10,194 nucleotides of DNA from an uncultured Asticcacaulis sp. (GCA_946480525.1 CAMLLA010000122.1:1-10194); one strand, 5' to 3'; shown: positions 1 through 6,167, numbered from the stretch's first letter. The notes: generated from the sequence alone by a model not told the origin. Numbers and translations: made by a program.

Positions 1-978
1 GGGATTGGGCACCTTGACCGACCAGCCGTTCCACCAGTCCCAGGCCGCCTTGCCGGGCCTGATCCACGACGTGTCCTTGATACGCGAAGGCGCCGCCAGC
101 TGGGGAATCAGGGTCGATGCGGTGAGCGCGCCCGGCGTATCGCCGATCATGACGACGCGCCACGGCGTCTGGAAAGGCGTGTCGGACAGGGAAAGTTTCG
201 CGGCGATGAAGCGCTGGCGTGCGCCGGGATCGTTGTCGAGGCGAGGAGAGGCAATGACCTGGACGCCGCGGTCATTGTCGCCACCCCCGATACGCGACAG
301 CAGGGACGCCGGATAGCCTTCCACATCGGCTTCGGCGAGGGCAAAGGTGGTCGTGCCTTCGCCGGTCTTGCACACCAGCGGGTAGTCGAGGAGGTTGTGC
401 GGGCGGATCTCGGACGTCTTCAGCCTGTCAAACTCGCCTTCGTGGCTGGTGTTGAAGCGGCCGAGGTTCAGGCCCCAGCAATCATAGTCGGCCGCGAACA
501 TATAGCGCGTCGCTTCTTCGGTGACGGCGACGTCCGCGCCGAGACCGCTCTTGGCATCAAACGCATAGCGCACGGCCGTACCGTTGTCGTAAGCGCGTAC
601 GATGACCGAATAGGTCACGGGCGTGGCGCCGCCCTGGCTGAAGGTCAGGGTGCTCTCGTTATAACGGTCGGCGACGTCCTTCGTCTTGCCGACGACCAGT
701 TGGAAGGTCTCGTTGACCGAGCGGTCGGCAGCATTTTTGAGCGTCTGCGGACCTTGGCCGAGCGCGCCCTTGTCGGTCCGCAAGCCCAGCGGCGAAGGTG
801 AAATAATCGCCTTGCCGTCGCGGCTGACCGCATAGGTCACACCGCTGTCGCCGTGTTCGACATTGATCTGTGTGCGTCCGTCCGGTGAAGACACGGTCTT
901 GACGGCTGCCTGCGCGCCGGCAGAGGCCAAGGCTGCAACGACCGCAATGAGGCTGACTTGCGCGAAACGCGTCGACAT
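1..978 (-). CDS. GH97 family glycoside hydrolase (alpha-glucosidase/alpha-galactosidase), 3' end outside window
   Basis: The frame opens with ATG at 978 and stays open to base 1, giving the first 326 residues of a protein normally about 650-700 long. Residues 1-24 look like a Sec signal peptide (hydrophobic core SLIAVVAALASA, cleavage near AQA-A), so it should act in the periplasm or outside the cell. Residues about 28-295 match the GH97 N-terminal beta-sandwich: SPDG (31-34), an SPLGL strand (62-66), DNGTAVRYAF (131-140), LAEADVEGYP (214-223) and PWRVVMIGD (272-280). SWIRPGKAAWDWWNG (304-318) is the conserved entry into the catalytic barrel. Glu216 probably matches the calcium-binding Glu194 of SusB (inference). 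The catalytic residues that separate inverting alpha-glucosidase from retaining alpha-galactosidase lie beyond the edge, so substrate is undecided. An AGGGAG ribosome site (987-992) is 8 bases ahead of the start, and an operator-like palindrome lies just beyond it. Confidence 0.9.
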   Translation of the reverse strand, partial: MSTRFAQVSLIAVVAALASAGAQAAVKTVSSPDGRTQINVEHGDSGVTYAVSRDGKAIISPSPLGLRTDKGALGQGPQTLKNAADRSVNETFQLVVGKTKDVADRYNESTLTFSQGGATPVTYSVIVRAYDNGTAVRYAFDAKSGLGADVAVTEEATRYMFAADYDCWGLNLGRFNTSHEGEFDRLKTSEIRPHNLLDYPLVCKTGEGTTTFALAEADVEGYPASLLSRIGGGDNDRGVQVIASPRLDNDPGARQRFIAAKLSLSDTPFQTPWRVVMIGDTPGALTASTLIPQLAAPSRIKDTSWIRPGKAAWDWWNGWSVKVPNP

Positions 979-986
979 GGTTCGGA

Positions 987-992
987 CTCCCT
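987..992 (-). promoter_or_regulatory. Shine-Dalgarno site of the GH97 gene
   Basis: AGGGAG on the minus strand, 8 bases before ATG at 978. It fixes the start of the signal peptide-bearing protein. Confidence 0.6.
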
Positions 993-1000
993 GAGATTTT

Positions 1001-1014
1001 TGTTATCGATTACA
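1001..1014. promoter_or_regulatory. LacI-family-type operator candidate upstream of GH97
   Basis: TGTTATCGATTACA is a near-perfect even palindrome: TGT/ACA ends, a central ATCGAT, and only the fourth base pair mismatched. LacI/GalR regulators bind 14-20 base even palindromes with a central CG, and they commonly control polysaccharide-utilisation genes. It lies 22 bases upstream of the GH97 start codon, where a bound repressor would block transcription. The regulator is not in the window, so the assignment rests on form and position. Confidence 0.45.
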
Positions 1015-1037
1015 GGCGAGCTTATTTTGTACGATAT

Positions 1038-1057
1038 TTCCGCGCAAGCCCGCGGAA
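1038..1057 (-). terminator. Stem-loop after the GST-like gene, weak terminator candidate
   Basis: TTCCGCG (1038-1044) and CGCGGAA (1051-1057) form a 7-bp stem with a 6-base loop. It begins one base after the GST stop codon on the minus strand. No T-run follows, so it is not a classical intrinsic terminator. It could stabilise the 3' end or help Rho-dependent termination. Confidence 0.3.
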
Positions 1058-1058
1058 G

Positions 1059-1739
1059 CTATTTCGCGCGGAAGTCGGCGACAATCTCTCCGGCTGCGGC
1101 GATTTCGGCTTCGTGCGGCAGGTCGCGCTGGGTCTCTTTCAGCCCCGCCTCATACCATTCGACCATGGCCGGCAGGGCCAGCATGCGGTCGACATAGGCG
1201 CGTGAGGTCGCGCTCAGTTCAAAGCCCGCGCCATAGGTTTGAATGCGGAATGCGACCGGTGCGAAGAAGGCGTCCACCGCCGTGAAGGCATCGCCCGCCA
1301 GGAACGGCCCGCCGAAGTTTGTCAGGCCTGTGGTCCAGAGGGCGTCGATGCGGGCGAGGTCACGCATCAGGGCCGGTGGGGTGTCATGCAATTTGACGCG
1401 GATGCCGACGCTCATGGAGCAGATGTTGCGCAGGGTTGAAAAACCGGAATGCATCTCCGCCGCCGCCGATCGGGCAAAGGCGCGGGCCGCCTTGTAGCGC
1501 GGCCATACGGTCGGGTGATCTTCGTACACATATTCGGCGATGGCCAGCGAATCCCACACGGTGATCGCACCATCGACGAGGGCAGGGACGAGAGCCGTCG
1601 GTGAGAATGTCGAGAAGCCCGGGCCCTGGCCGAAATAGTGCTGGCGTTCGGTGAACGGAATGTCGAGCGCCTTCAGGAGTATCCACGGCCGCAGCGACCA
1701 GGACGAATAGTTCTTGTTGCCGATATGCAGGTCGTACAT
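1059..1739 (-). CDS. Glutathione S-transferase family protein
   Basis: This 226-residue protein has the cytosolic GST layout: a thioredoxin-fold N-terminal domain (about 1-77) and an all-helical C-terminal domain (about 90-215). The motif YSSWSLRPW (11-19) is typical of a proteobacterial GST subgroup and places a Ser at the usual glutathione-activating position. VPAL (51-54) supplies the cis-proline and WDSLAIAEY (62-70) the Asp-Ser glutathione-binding turn. The expected role is glutathione-dependent conjugation or reduction in the cytoplasm; the substrate cannot be read from sequence. An AAGGAG ribosome site lies at 1745-1750, 5 bases before ATG. The next gene upstream is 242 bases away across a palindromic repeat, so this is probably not part of that operon. 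GH97 follows after 80 bases on the same strand but has its own operator-like site. Confidence 0.88.
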   Translation of the reverse strand: MYDLHIGNKNYSSWSLRPWILLKALDIPFTERQHYFGQGPGFSTFSPTALVPALVDGAITVWDSLAIAEYVYEDHPTVWPRYKAARAFARSAAAEMHSGFSTLRNICSMSVGIRVKLHDTPPALMRDLARIDALWTTGLTNFGGPFLAGDAFTAVDAFFAPVAFRIQTYGAGFELSATSRAYVDRMLALPAMVEWYEAGLKETQRDLPHEAEIAAAGEIVADFRAK

Positions 1740-1754
1740 GGGGGCTCCTTATTT

Positions 1755-1912
1755 TTCTCCTCCCTGTGCCAAAGGCATGGGACCGGGACCGCTCGCGTAG
1801 CGCAGCGGTGGTGGGGGAAAGCGCAGGTGATTTACCCCACCACCGCATCTCGCCGATGCAAGCATCGTCTCGTGCGGTCCCCCTCCCCATCGCTGCGCGA
1901 CAGGGAGGAGAA
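1755..1912. repeat. Nested extragenic palindromic repeat
   Basis: Three nested inverted pairs fill the gap between two minus-strand genes. The outer pair TTCTCCTCCCTGT (1755-1767) / ACAGGGAGGAGAA (1900-1912) is perfect over 13 bases. A middle pair is GGACCGC (1786-1792) / GCGGTCC (1874-1880). The inner pair GCGGTGGTGGGG (1805-1816) / CCCCACCACCGC (1835-1846) is perfect over 12 bases. An extra small hairpin, CGATGC-AA-GCATCG, sits at 1854-1867. The transcript could fold into a long branched structure. The form matches the REP/BIME/RIME-like intergenic elements of alphaproteobacteria, and no open transposase gene is present. Bases 1913-1981 hold only a weak imperfect hairpin around 1921-1948. 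Confidence 0.7.
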
Positions 1913-1981
1913 GTATTTGCGCCTCTTCGTGCCAATTAACGAGAGGGCATTTCCGCCAATCGCCCCAAACAACCGGCCAAA

Positions 1982-3061
1982 TTAATAGGTTGCTATGTCG
2001 AAGCGCTGAAGCTCCGCCAGATAGTCTTCCAGTCGGACCAACCCGACGCACGCCTGCGCGCCTGGCAGCAGTGCCGGATCCTGTTCATACAGCCGCTTGG
2101 CCAGCAGGATCGCCGGCACGCATGGGATCTGCGGGCCGTCGCCCGATTTGGCGATAATTGCCCACCTCTCCGTCAAGGGCCGTCCGTCCGGACCTGCGCC
2201 ATCCATGACCATGTGCATGCCGCCTGTATCGCTGCCGAAACCGTTGAATGCATCGCTGGTAGCCAGCAGCGGTTTGGCCAGATTGACGAGGTTGAGCGGC
2301 AGATGCCATCGCACCAGCCAGGACATGGCCCACAGGCCGACATGCAGGGCGCCGATCTCAAGTCCCGCGCCAAAGCGGATATCGCGGATGCCATAGGCTT
2401 CGGGCAGGAGATCAAGATCGGGCACGTCGCAATTGGCCAGCCAGCGCCTGCCCATGACCGGATAGTCGTAACGGCGCAGGTCCTGCCAGCCATAGGCCTT
2501 CGGGTGGCCGGCAAAGGGGCGCAGTCTTCGGCCGACATAGCTCATGATGGCGCGCGTCGTAGCCAGTCCGCGCTCGGCCTTCTGGCCGGGCGAAATGCCG
2601 AAGTCGAGCCGATCCAGCCGGGCGAAGCGCGGCCGGACGTGTTCAAGCACGGCCGACGACAGGCCGGGGACTGTGCTGGCCCCGCTGATCAGGGTCACGC
2701 CGGCGGCCCTGGCTTCGGCATCCAGTCCCCGAAACTCGCGCACGAAATCCCGCCCGTCGGCCAGGTCGACATAGTGGGCGCCGGCTTCGATGCAGGCCTT
2801 GGCGACGCTGTAATCCGCGCCCTGGAACGGCCCGCAGGTGTGGACGACGACCGACGGCCTTTCCAGTTTCAATGTCGCCAGCAGATCAGCGGTGATGTCG
2901 AGGCGAAAGGCCCGTGCACCGGACAAGGTTTCGGCCAGCGCTTCGGCCCGGTTCCAGTCGCGGCCGGCGATGATGACGGGGACATTATGGCGGCTGAGCG
3001 CGGTCGCGATCCGCTTGCCGAAATTGCCGTAGCCGCCGAGAATGAGGACTTCACCGCTCAA
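1982..3061 (-). CDS. Saccharopine dehydrogenase-like NAD(P)-binding oxidoreductase
   Basis: This 359-residue protein opens with a Rossmann nucleotide-binding motif, VLILGGYGNFGKRIA (5-19, glycines 10, 12 and 15). AGRD (32-35) after the second strand fits the saccharopine dehydrogenase NADP-binding domain family. VVVHTCGPFQG (about 71-81) and EAGAHYVDLADG (about 92-103) are family hallmarks. The family is broad, and most members near DUF4166 genes do not make lysine, so the substrate is unknown. The start is TTG at 3061, chosen because GAGGTGG (3065-3071) sits just ahead and the Rossmann motif begins at residue 5. It overlaps the end of the DUF4166 gene by 11 bases, implying translational coupling in one operon with DUF4166 and DCC. 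The N-terminus shows no signal peptide. Confidence 0.85.
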   Translation of the reverse strand: MSGEVLILGGYGNFGKRIATALSRHNVPVIIAGRDWNRAEALAETLSGARAFRLDITADLLATLKLERPSVVVHTCGPFQGADYSVAKACIEAGAHYVDLADGRDFVREFRGLDAEARAAGVTLISGASTVPGLSSAVLEHVRPRFARLDRLDFGISPGQKAERGLATTRAIMSYVGRRLRPFAGHPKAYGWQDLRRYDYPVMGRRWLANCDVPDLDLLPEAYGIRDIRFGAGLEIGALHVGLWAMSWLVRWHLPLNLVNLAKPLLATSDAFNGFGSDTGGMHMVMDGAGPDGRPLTERWAIIAKSGDGPQIPCVPAILLAKRLYEQDPALLPGAQACVGLVRLEDYLAELQRFDIATY

Positions 3062-3671
3062 GCGCCACCTCGACTACCTTGAATTCGCCCTCGTAGGAAT
3101 AGTCCATGGCGCTGCCGAACAGGCTGCCATAGGTTCCCATGCGCATACGAAAGCTGTCGGCGCCGGTCGCTTCTTCGAAAGCGCCGCCCCGGCCCATGAA
3201 CAGTTCGCCCAGGCCCAGCAAAGGCACATCGACGCCAAGGATGCGCCAGACATAGCCCTTGTGTTCCAGCATGACCTTGCCGTCCCTGAAGTAATAACCA
3301 CAGCGCCAGCCAATGCCGCATGGCATATATTCCGTAACGTCGTGCGCGCCGTTTGGCGCCAGCCGGGAACGGAACACATAGGGTCTGCGGGGAAAAGCGA
3401 AGTGACGCTCGAAGACAAAGACCTTGCTGTCGGGTTCGCTGAAGAAATGGACGGTGCAGGCAATATCATCACCGTCGCGTGGCGTCAGCATGCCGAGCAC
3501 ACCCATCAGCGGCGCCACGAGCTTCATCAGCGGTCCCATGCGGATGGTCAACCGGCCTTCGACCGTCATGCGGTCGCGGGTATACGGCCGGTTGGCGTAG
3601 TGCAGCTTCATGGCCGGGGGCAGGGCGTCCCATTGTTCCGCGAAGACTTCGGCAAAGGTCGGTTCGGTCAT
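3051..3671 (-). CDS. DUF4166 domain-containing protein
   Basis: A 206-residue soluble protein that I assign to DUF4166, a family of unknown function often adjacent or fused to saccharopine-dehydrogenase-like or SDR oxidoreductases. Visible features are an N-terminal LPPAMKLHYANRP segment (about 16-28) and a strand-rich middle containing RFxF-type motifs such as FVFERHFAFPRRPYVFRSRL. The hydrophobic LMKLVAPLMGVLGML (about 48-62) could be a membrane-touching helix. There is no signal peptide. It starts with an ATGA overlap (3668-3671) with the stop of the upstream DCC gene and has no clear ribosome site of its own, so translation is probably coupled. Its end overlaps the next gene by 11 bases. 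The fixed context suggests it works with the neighbouring oxidoreductase; the activity is unknown. Confidence 0.8.
   Translation of the reverse strand: MTEPTFAEVFAEQWDALPPAMKLHYANRPYTRDRMTVEGRLTIRMGPLMKLVAPLMGVLGMLTPRDGDDIACTVHFFSEPDSKVFVFERHFAFPRRPYVFRSRLAPNGAHDVTEYMPCGIGWRCGYYFRDGKVMLEHKGYVWRILGVDVPLLGLGELFMGRGGAFEEATGADSFRMRMGTYGSLFGSAMDYSYEGEFKVVEVALER
3065..3071 (-). promoter_or_regulatory. Ribosome binding site deciding the TTG start
   Basis: GAGGTGG on the minus strand ends 3 bases before TTG (3061-3059); its GAGG core is 6 bases away. It lies inside the last codons of the DUF4166 gene, so reinitiation after that gene is likely. It supports the unusual TTG start. Confidence 0.5.
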
Positions 3672-4054
3672 ATCGGCGTGCGCCCCATCAGTTTGAGCAC
3701 TGCGCTGCGCAGGAACTTCATTGTCGGATAGACAAATCGCACAGTTTGCCGGTTTTGGAACAGGACCGCGTTCAGCCGGTTGAGCCAGTCCTTGTCCGAA
3801 CCCAGCAGGGCCAGCAGATGCAGTGCTTCGGCGCCGTGGTAAAGCCGGCCGTTGAACCTGGCGACGATGCCTTCATTGAGGTCGAGCTTCGCAGCTGTAA
3901 TGGCCTGCATGATCTCCATATCCCCGGCCTCGCGCGCATTGACGACCTGAAGGTCGCCGACAGATTTTTTCAGGCGGTACATCCGGGCGGTCGCCGAACA
4001 GAACGGACAGTCGCCGTCGTAGACGAGCCATAGGGTGGCGGGCGGATTGCTCAT
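3668..4054 (-). CDS. DCC1-like thiol-disulfide oxidoreductase family protein (DUF393)
   Basis: This 128-residue protein carries the motif that names the DCC family, D-x-x-C-x-x-C, in LVYDGDCPFCS (Asp13, Cys16, Cys19). A thioredoxin-like fold follows, with VVNAREAGD and the family segment GIVARFNGRLYHGAEALHLLALLG. A predicted redox-active CPFC pair suggests disulfide exchange in the cytoplasm; there is no signal peptide. The partner is unknown. It is the first gene of the operon: its stop overlaps the DUF4166 start by 4 bases. No strong Shine-Dalgarno precedes ATG at 4054, and a Caulobacter-type promoter candidate lies about 27 bases upstream, so the leader would be short. Confidence 0.87.
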   Translation of the reverse strand: MSNPPATLWLVYDGDCPFCSATARMYRLKKSVGDLQVVNAREAGDMEIMQAITAAKLDLNEGIVARFNGRLYHGAEALHLLALLGSDKDWLNRLNAVLFQNRQTVRFVYPTMKFLRSAVLKLMGRTPI

Positions 4055-4080
4055 GTCGGATCAACGGGTTAATGTTCCTG

Positions 4081-4108
4081 ACCTTAGCATGCGGGGGCAC
4101 GTCGGCAA
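4081..4108 (-). promoter_or_regulatory. Candidate housekeeping promoter for the DCC-DUF4166-oxidoreductase operon
   Basis: On the minus strand TTGCCG (4108-4103) and GCTAAGGT (4088-4081) are separated by 14 bases. This resembles the Caulobacter vegetative promoter (TTGaC...GCTANAWC). The predicted start site near 4074 leaves a leader of about 20 bases before ATG 4054. It lies in the 88-base gap shared with the divergent DUF2269 gene, for which I see no convincing promoter. Confidence 0.4.
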
Positions 4109-4142
4109 TGACAAACTGTGCGGCATTTGGTTACATCAAATC

Positions 4143-4610
4143 ATGACCTACCTGCTGATCAAATGGGTCCATATCCTGTCATCGACAGTGATCTTCGGCA
4201 CCGGCCTTGGCTCCGCCTTCTGGATGTTCGTCGCCAACCGTTCGAAGAATGTGCCGGCGATTGCCTTCGCCACGCGCACTGTCGTGCTGGCGGACTGGCT
4301 GTTCATCGCTCCGACAGCGGTGCTTCAACCACTGACGGGGCTATATCTCGCCCATCTGGCCAACTACCCGCTGACGGCGCCGTGGCTTGTCGCGGCGATC
4401 ATCCTGTACCTCTTTTCCGCCGCCTGCTGGCTGCCCGTGGTGTGGATACAGATCCGCATGAAGCAAATCGCCAATGCGGCGCTGGCGGCAAACGAACCCC
4501 TGCCTCAGCAATACTGGGCGTTCGACCGCTGGTGGATCATTCTCGGCAGTCTCGCCTTTCCGGCTTTTGTCGTCATCTTCTGGCTGATGGTGTTTACGCC
4601 ATCTTTTTGA
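4143..4610 (+). CDS. DUF2269 family integral membrane protein
   Basis: This 155-residue protein has four predicted transmembrane helices (about 4-28, 45-66, 78-101, 131-152). It matches DUF2269 family hallmarks: LIKWVHILSSTVIFGTGLG (5-23), AFATRTVVLADWLF (41-54), LQPLTGLYLAHL (61-72) and ACWLPVVWIQIRM (94-106). His10 and His71 lie within or beside helices. Function is unknown; it acts in the inner membrane. The start at 4143 was chosen because family members begin MTYLL-like. The frame stays open upstream to 4035, but that would add a polar extension overlapping the divergent gene. No good ribosome site is visible. It is divergent from the DCC operon. Confidence 0.85.
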   Translation: MTYLLIKWVHILSSTVIFGTGLGSAFWMFVANRSKNVPAIAFATRTVVLADWLFIAPTAVLQPLTGLYLAHLANYPLTAPWLVAAIILYLFSAACWLPVVWIQIRMKQIANAALAANEPLPQQYWAFDRWWIILGSLAFPAFVVIFWLMVFTPSF

Positions 4611-4689
4611 GCTGGGGATAAGTTGCGCCACCCTATTGTCTCAGGGGGCGTTCGAGCCATTTCTTTCTGAGCGCAACGGAGAGACACGC

Positions 4690-5313
4690 ATGATCGACCT
4701 TTATGTCTGGGGAACCCCTAACGGCCGCAAGATCACCATCATGCTGGAGGAGCTCGGCGAGCCCTACAATACGCACAAGATCGATATATCCAAGGACGAG
4801 CAGTTCGCGCCCGAGTTCCTGAAGATCTCTCCGAACAACAAGATCCCGGCCATTGTCGATACCGATACCGACGGCGGGACGCTAAGCCTGTTCGAATCCG
4901 GCGCCATAATGATCTACCTGGCTGAAAAGTACGGTCGATTCCTGCCGGATGACAGCCGCTATACAGCCATCCAGTGGCTGATGTGGCAGATGGGCGGCCT
5001 GGGCCCCATGATGGGGCAGCTCGGCTGGTTCGTCGTCTCGGACAAGGAACAGACGCCGACCGGGGTTAATCGTTATGCCAAGGAGACCGAGCGCCTCTTC
5101 GGTGTGCTCGATAAACGTCTGGGTGAAGCGAAATACGTGGCCGGCGACGACTACACCATCGCGGACATGGCCATCTATCCCTGGCTCGCGCAATACCGCG
5201 TCCGGGTGAAGGACCATGTCGAGCCACTGCTTCAGGCGCGCCCGAACATCCTGCGCTGGATGGATGAGGTCGGCAGCCGGCCGGCCGTGCAGCGCGGCAT
5301 GCAACTGCCGTAA
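4690..5313 (+). CDS. yfcG: Nu-class glutathione S-transferase / disulfide-bond oxidoreductase (YfcG-like)
   Basis: The 207-residue protein begins MIDLYVWGTPNGRKITIM. This is the Nu-class signature, with Thr9 and Asn11 as in E. coli YfcG, where they position the thiols of two bound glutathiones. Also conserved are the segments from PEFLKISPN to NKIPAIVD, SLFESGAIMIYLAEK, WQMGGLGPMMGQ, and VAGDDYTIADMAIYPW in the C-terminal helical domain. Nu-class enzymes show disulfide-bond reductase and organic peroxide activity with glutathione. Cytoplasmic. The start at 4690 has a GGAGA ribosome site at 4678-4682; the frame is open further upstream but without family similarity. It is a single gene, 79 bases after DUF2269 on the same strand and convergent with the DUF4442 gene. 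The symbol reflects homology, not proven orthology. Confidence 0.88.
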   Translation: MIDLYVWGTPNGRKITIMLEELGEPYNTHKIDISKDEQFAPEFLKISPNNKIPAIVDTDTDGGTLSLFESGAIMIYLAEKYGRFLPDDSRYTAIQWLMWQMGGLGPMMGQLGWFVVSDKEQTPTGVNRYAKETERLFGVLDKRLGEAKYVAGDDYTIADMAIYPWLAQYRVRVKDHVEPLLQARPNILRWMDEVGSRPAVQRGMQLP

Positions 5314-5340
5314 ACCCTAAGCCATTACCCTATCTTCCGT

Positions 5341-5543
5341 GACCATTCCCTTCTCCCCACGAAGAGGGGAGAAGGTGGGCGAGCCTTGCTCGACCGGATG
5401 AGGGGTTGGTTCAACAGGCTCTGGTTTTCGATGTCGTAAGCCCAACTGACAACGGCGTCTGCAATATCTACGGTGACCCTCACCCGGTTCACAAGCGAAC
5501 CACCCTCTGCCCTCAGATGGGGAGGTGAGGAAGGAAGGAAGCG
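5341..5543. repeat. Extragenic palindromic repeat between convergent genes
   Basis: CCTTCTCCCC (5349-5358) and GGGGAGAAGG (5366-5375) form a perfect 10-bp stem with a 7-base loop. A looser inverted pair follows: GAGGGGTTGGTTC (5400-5412) against GAACCACCCTC (5497-5507). The purine-rich GGGGAGGTGAGGAAGG segment (about 5520-5535) closes it. The pattern (pyrimidine-rich arm, hairpin, GGATGAGGGG, then a CCCTCACCC-type counterpart) resembles dispersed intergenic repeats common in alphaproteobacteria. It fills the 237-base gap between two converging genes, where the strong hairpin may also end transcription, though no T-run follows on either strand. Confidence 0.65.
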
Positions 5544-5550
5544 TGAGCGG

Positions 5551-6015
5551 CTATTGAATGCCGAGCTTCTTGGCATCCTTGCGGCGGACATAGAGCACCT
5601 TGTGCACTTTGGCGACCACGACACCGTCTTCGTCGATGATGTCGGCATCGTATTCGGGCTCGGTCTTGCCGCGGTCGTCGGCCTCAGCTTTGACGCGGGC
5701 AATCTCGTCAGGCGGGATATGGAAAACGGCGCGGACATTTTTGCGGCCGGGCTTCAGGAACTGGATCGACGCCGCCTTGTCCCAGACGATGTAGCCCGGC
5801 CCCAGGTTATTCATCATGATGGCCACGAAGAACGGGTCGCACATCATGTAGAGCGCGCCGCCGAACTGGGTGCCGAAGATATTCTTGTTCCACCAGCGCA
5901 GCTTCATCTCGACCGTGATGGTTGTGAAATCCGCAGAGGTATCGATGACGCGGATGCCTGCGCCGATCAGCGGCGGGTAAAGATTGATCAGTTTGAAACG
6001 GTCAGCTTTTGCCAT
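5551..6015 (-). CDS. DUF4442 / hotdog-fold thioesterase-like protein
   Basis: A 154-residue protein with the hotdog-fold layout of the DUF4442 (putative tetrameric acyl-CoA thioesterase) family. LINLYPPLIGAGIRV (about 8-22) leads into a strand, then WWNKNIFGTQFGGALYMMCDPFFVAIMMNNLG carries the central hotdog helix (about 40-71). The C-terminal strands include DADIIDEDGVVVAKVHKVLYVRRK. The likely role is a cytoplasmic acyl-CoA thioesterase or acyl-binding protein; activity is not shown for most members. ATG at 6015 gives the usual family N-terminus. An in-frame ATG at 6057 and one at 6108 would add a polar segment without similarity. No clear ribosome site is present, and a 13-bp hairpin sits 4 bases upstream. 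Confidence 0.8.
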   Translation of the reverse strand: MAKADRFKLINLYPPLIGAGIRVIDTSADFTTITVEMKLRWWNKNIFGTQFGGALYMMCDPFFVAIMMNNLGPGYIVWDKAASIQFLKPGRKNVRAVFHIPPDEIARVKAEADDRGKTEPEYDADIIDEDGVVVAKVHKVLYVRRKDAKKLGIQ

Positions 6016-6019
6016 ATGA

Positions 6020-6060
6020 GCAATGCGCGAAAAGTGTGAAGCGATTTCGCGAAGCATTGC
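6020..6060 (-). other. Hairpin in the leader of the DUF4442 gene
   Basis: GCAATGC (6020-6026) pairs with GCATTGC (6054-6060) and GCGAAA (6027-6032) with TTTCGC (6045-6050). This makes 13 base pairs with a 3-base bulge (6051-6053) and a 12-base loop. It ends 4 bases from the start codon at 6015, where a Shine-Dalgarno site would be expected but none is seen. It could modulate translation. Confidence 0.35.
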
Positions 6061-6082
6061 GAAAAAGCAGGGCGAGAATGTT

Positions 6083-6108
6083 TCTATACTGATTGGTACA
6101 AAATTCAA
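6083..6108 (-). promoter_or_regulatory. Candidate promoter of the DUF4442 gene
   Basis: Minus-strand TTGAAT (6108-6103) and TATAGA (6088-6083) are 14 bases apart, short for E. coli but within the spacing of Caulobacter vegetative promoters. The predicted start near 6076 gives a leader of about 60 bases that contains the hairpin. Confidence 0.3.
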
Positions 6109-6111
6109 GGT

Positions 6112-6137
6112 GTAACCTGACCTTGGTTCCGTGCGTA
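6112..6137 (+). promoter_or_regulatory. ECF sigma factor-type promoter (Caulobacter sigma-F-like) for the cytochrome b/YedY operon
   Basis: GTAACC (6112-6117), 16 bases, then CGTA (6134-6137). ECF promoters have an AAC-containing -35 and a CG-containing -10. As I recall, Caulobacter sigma-F uses GTAACC-N16-CGAA and controls a yedY-like gene; here only the third -10 base differs. Transcription would begin near 6142-6146, leaving a leader of about 25 bases that holds the GGAGAGG ribosome site. An alternative vegetative reading (TTGGTTC at 6123, GGTAAGGT at 6143) is weaker. Confidence 0.5.
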
Positions 6138-6157
6138 TACATGGTAAGGTGTGGCAC

Positions 6158-6164
6158 GGAGAGG
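6158..6164 (+). promoter_or_regulatory. Shine-Dalgarno site fixing the cytochrome b start
   Basis: GGAGAGG lies 3 bases (GGAG core 6 bases) before ATG 6168. It argues against the in-frame ATGs at 6093 and 6141, the first of which would precede the ECF-type promoter. Confidence 0.6.
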
Positions 6165-6167
6165 CAA

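Noticed and set aside
397..801. Plus-strand open frame within the GH97 gene
   Set aside because: The minus-strand GH97 frame runs unbroken across it with clear family motifs.
2213..3082. Long plus-strand open frame (289 codons)
   Set aside because: It lies antisense over the saccharopine-dehydrogenase-like gene, has no recognisable family motif, and reflects GC-rich codon bias of the real gene.
4129..4134. GTAACC on the minus strand ahead of the DCC operon, a possible second sigma-F site
   Set aside because: No CGAA- or CGTA-like box lies 15-17 bases downstream on that strand.
4035..4142. N-terminal extension of the DUF2269 protein
   Set aside because: The added 36 residues are polar, overlap the divergent DCC gene start, and precede the family-typical MTYLL N-terminus.
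5473..6039. Plus-strand open frame over the DUF4442 gene
   Set aside because: Antisense to a recognisable hotdog-fold protein, and starts in the palindromic repeat.
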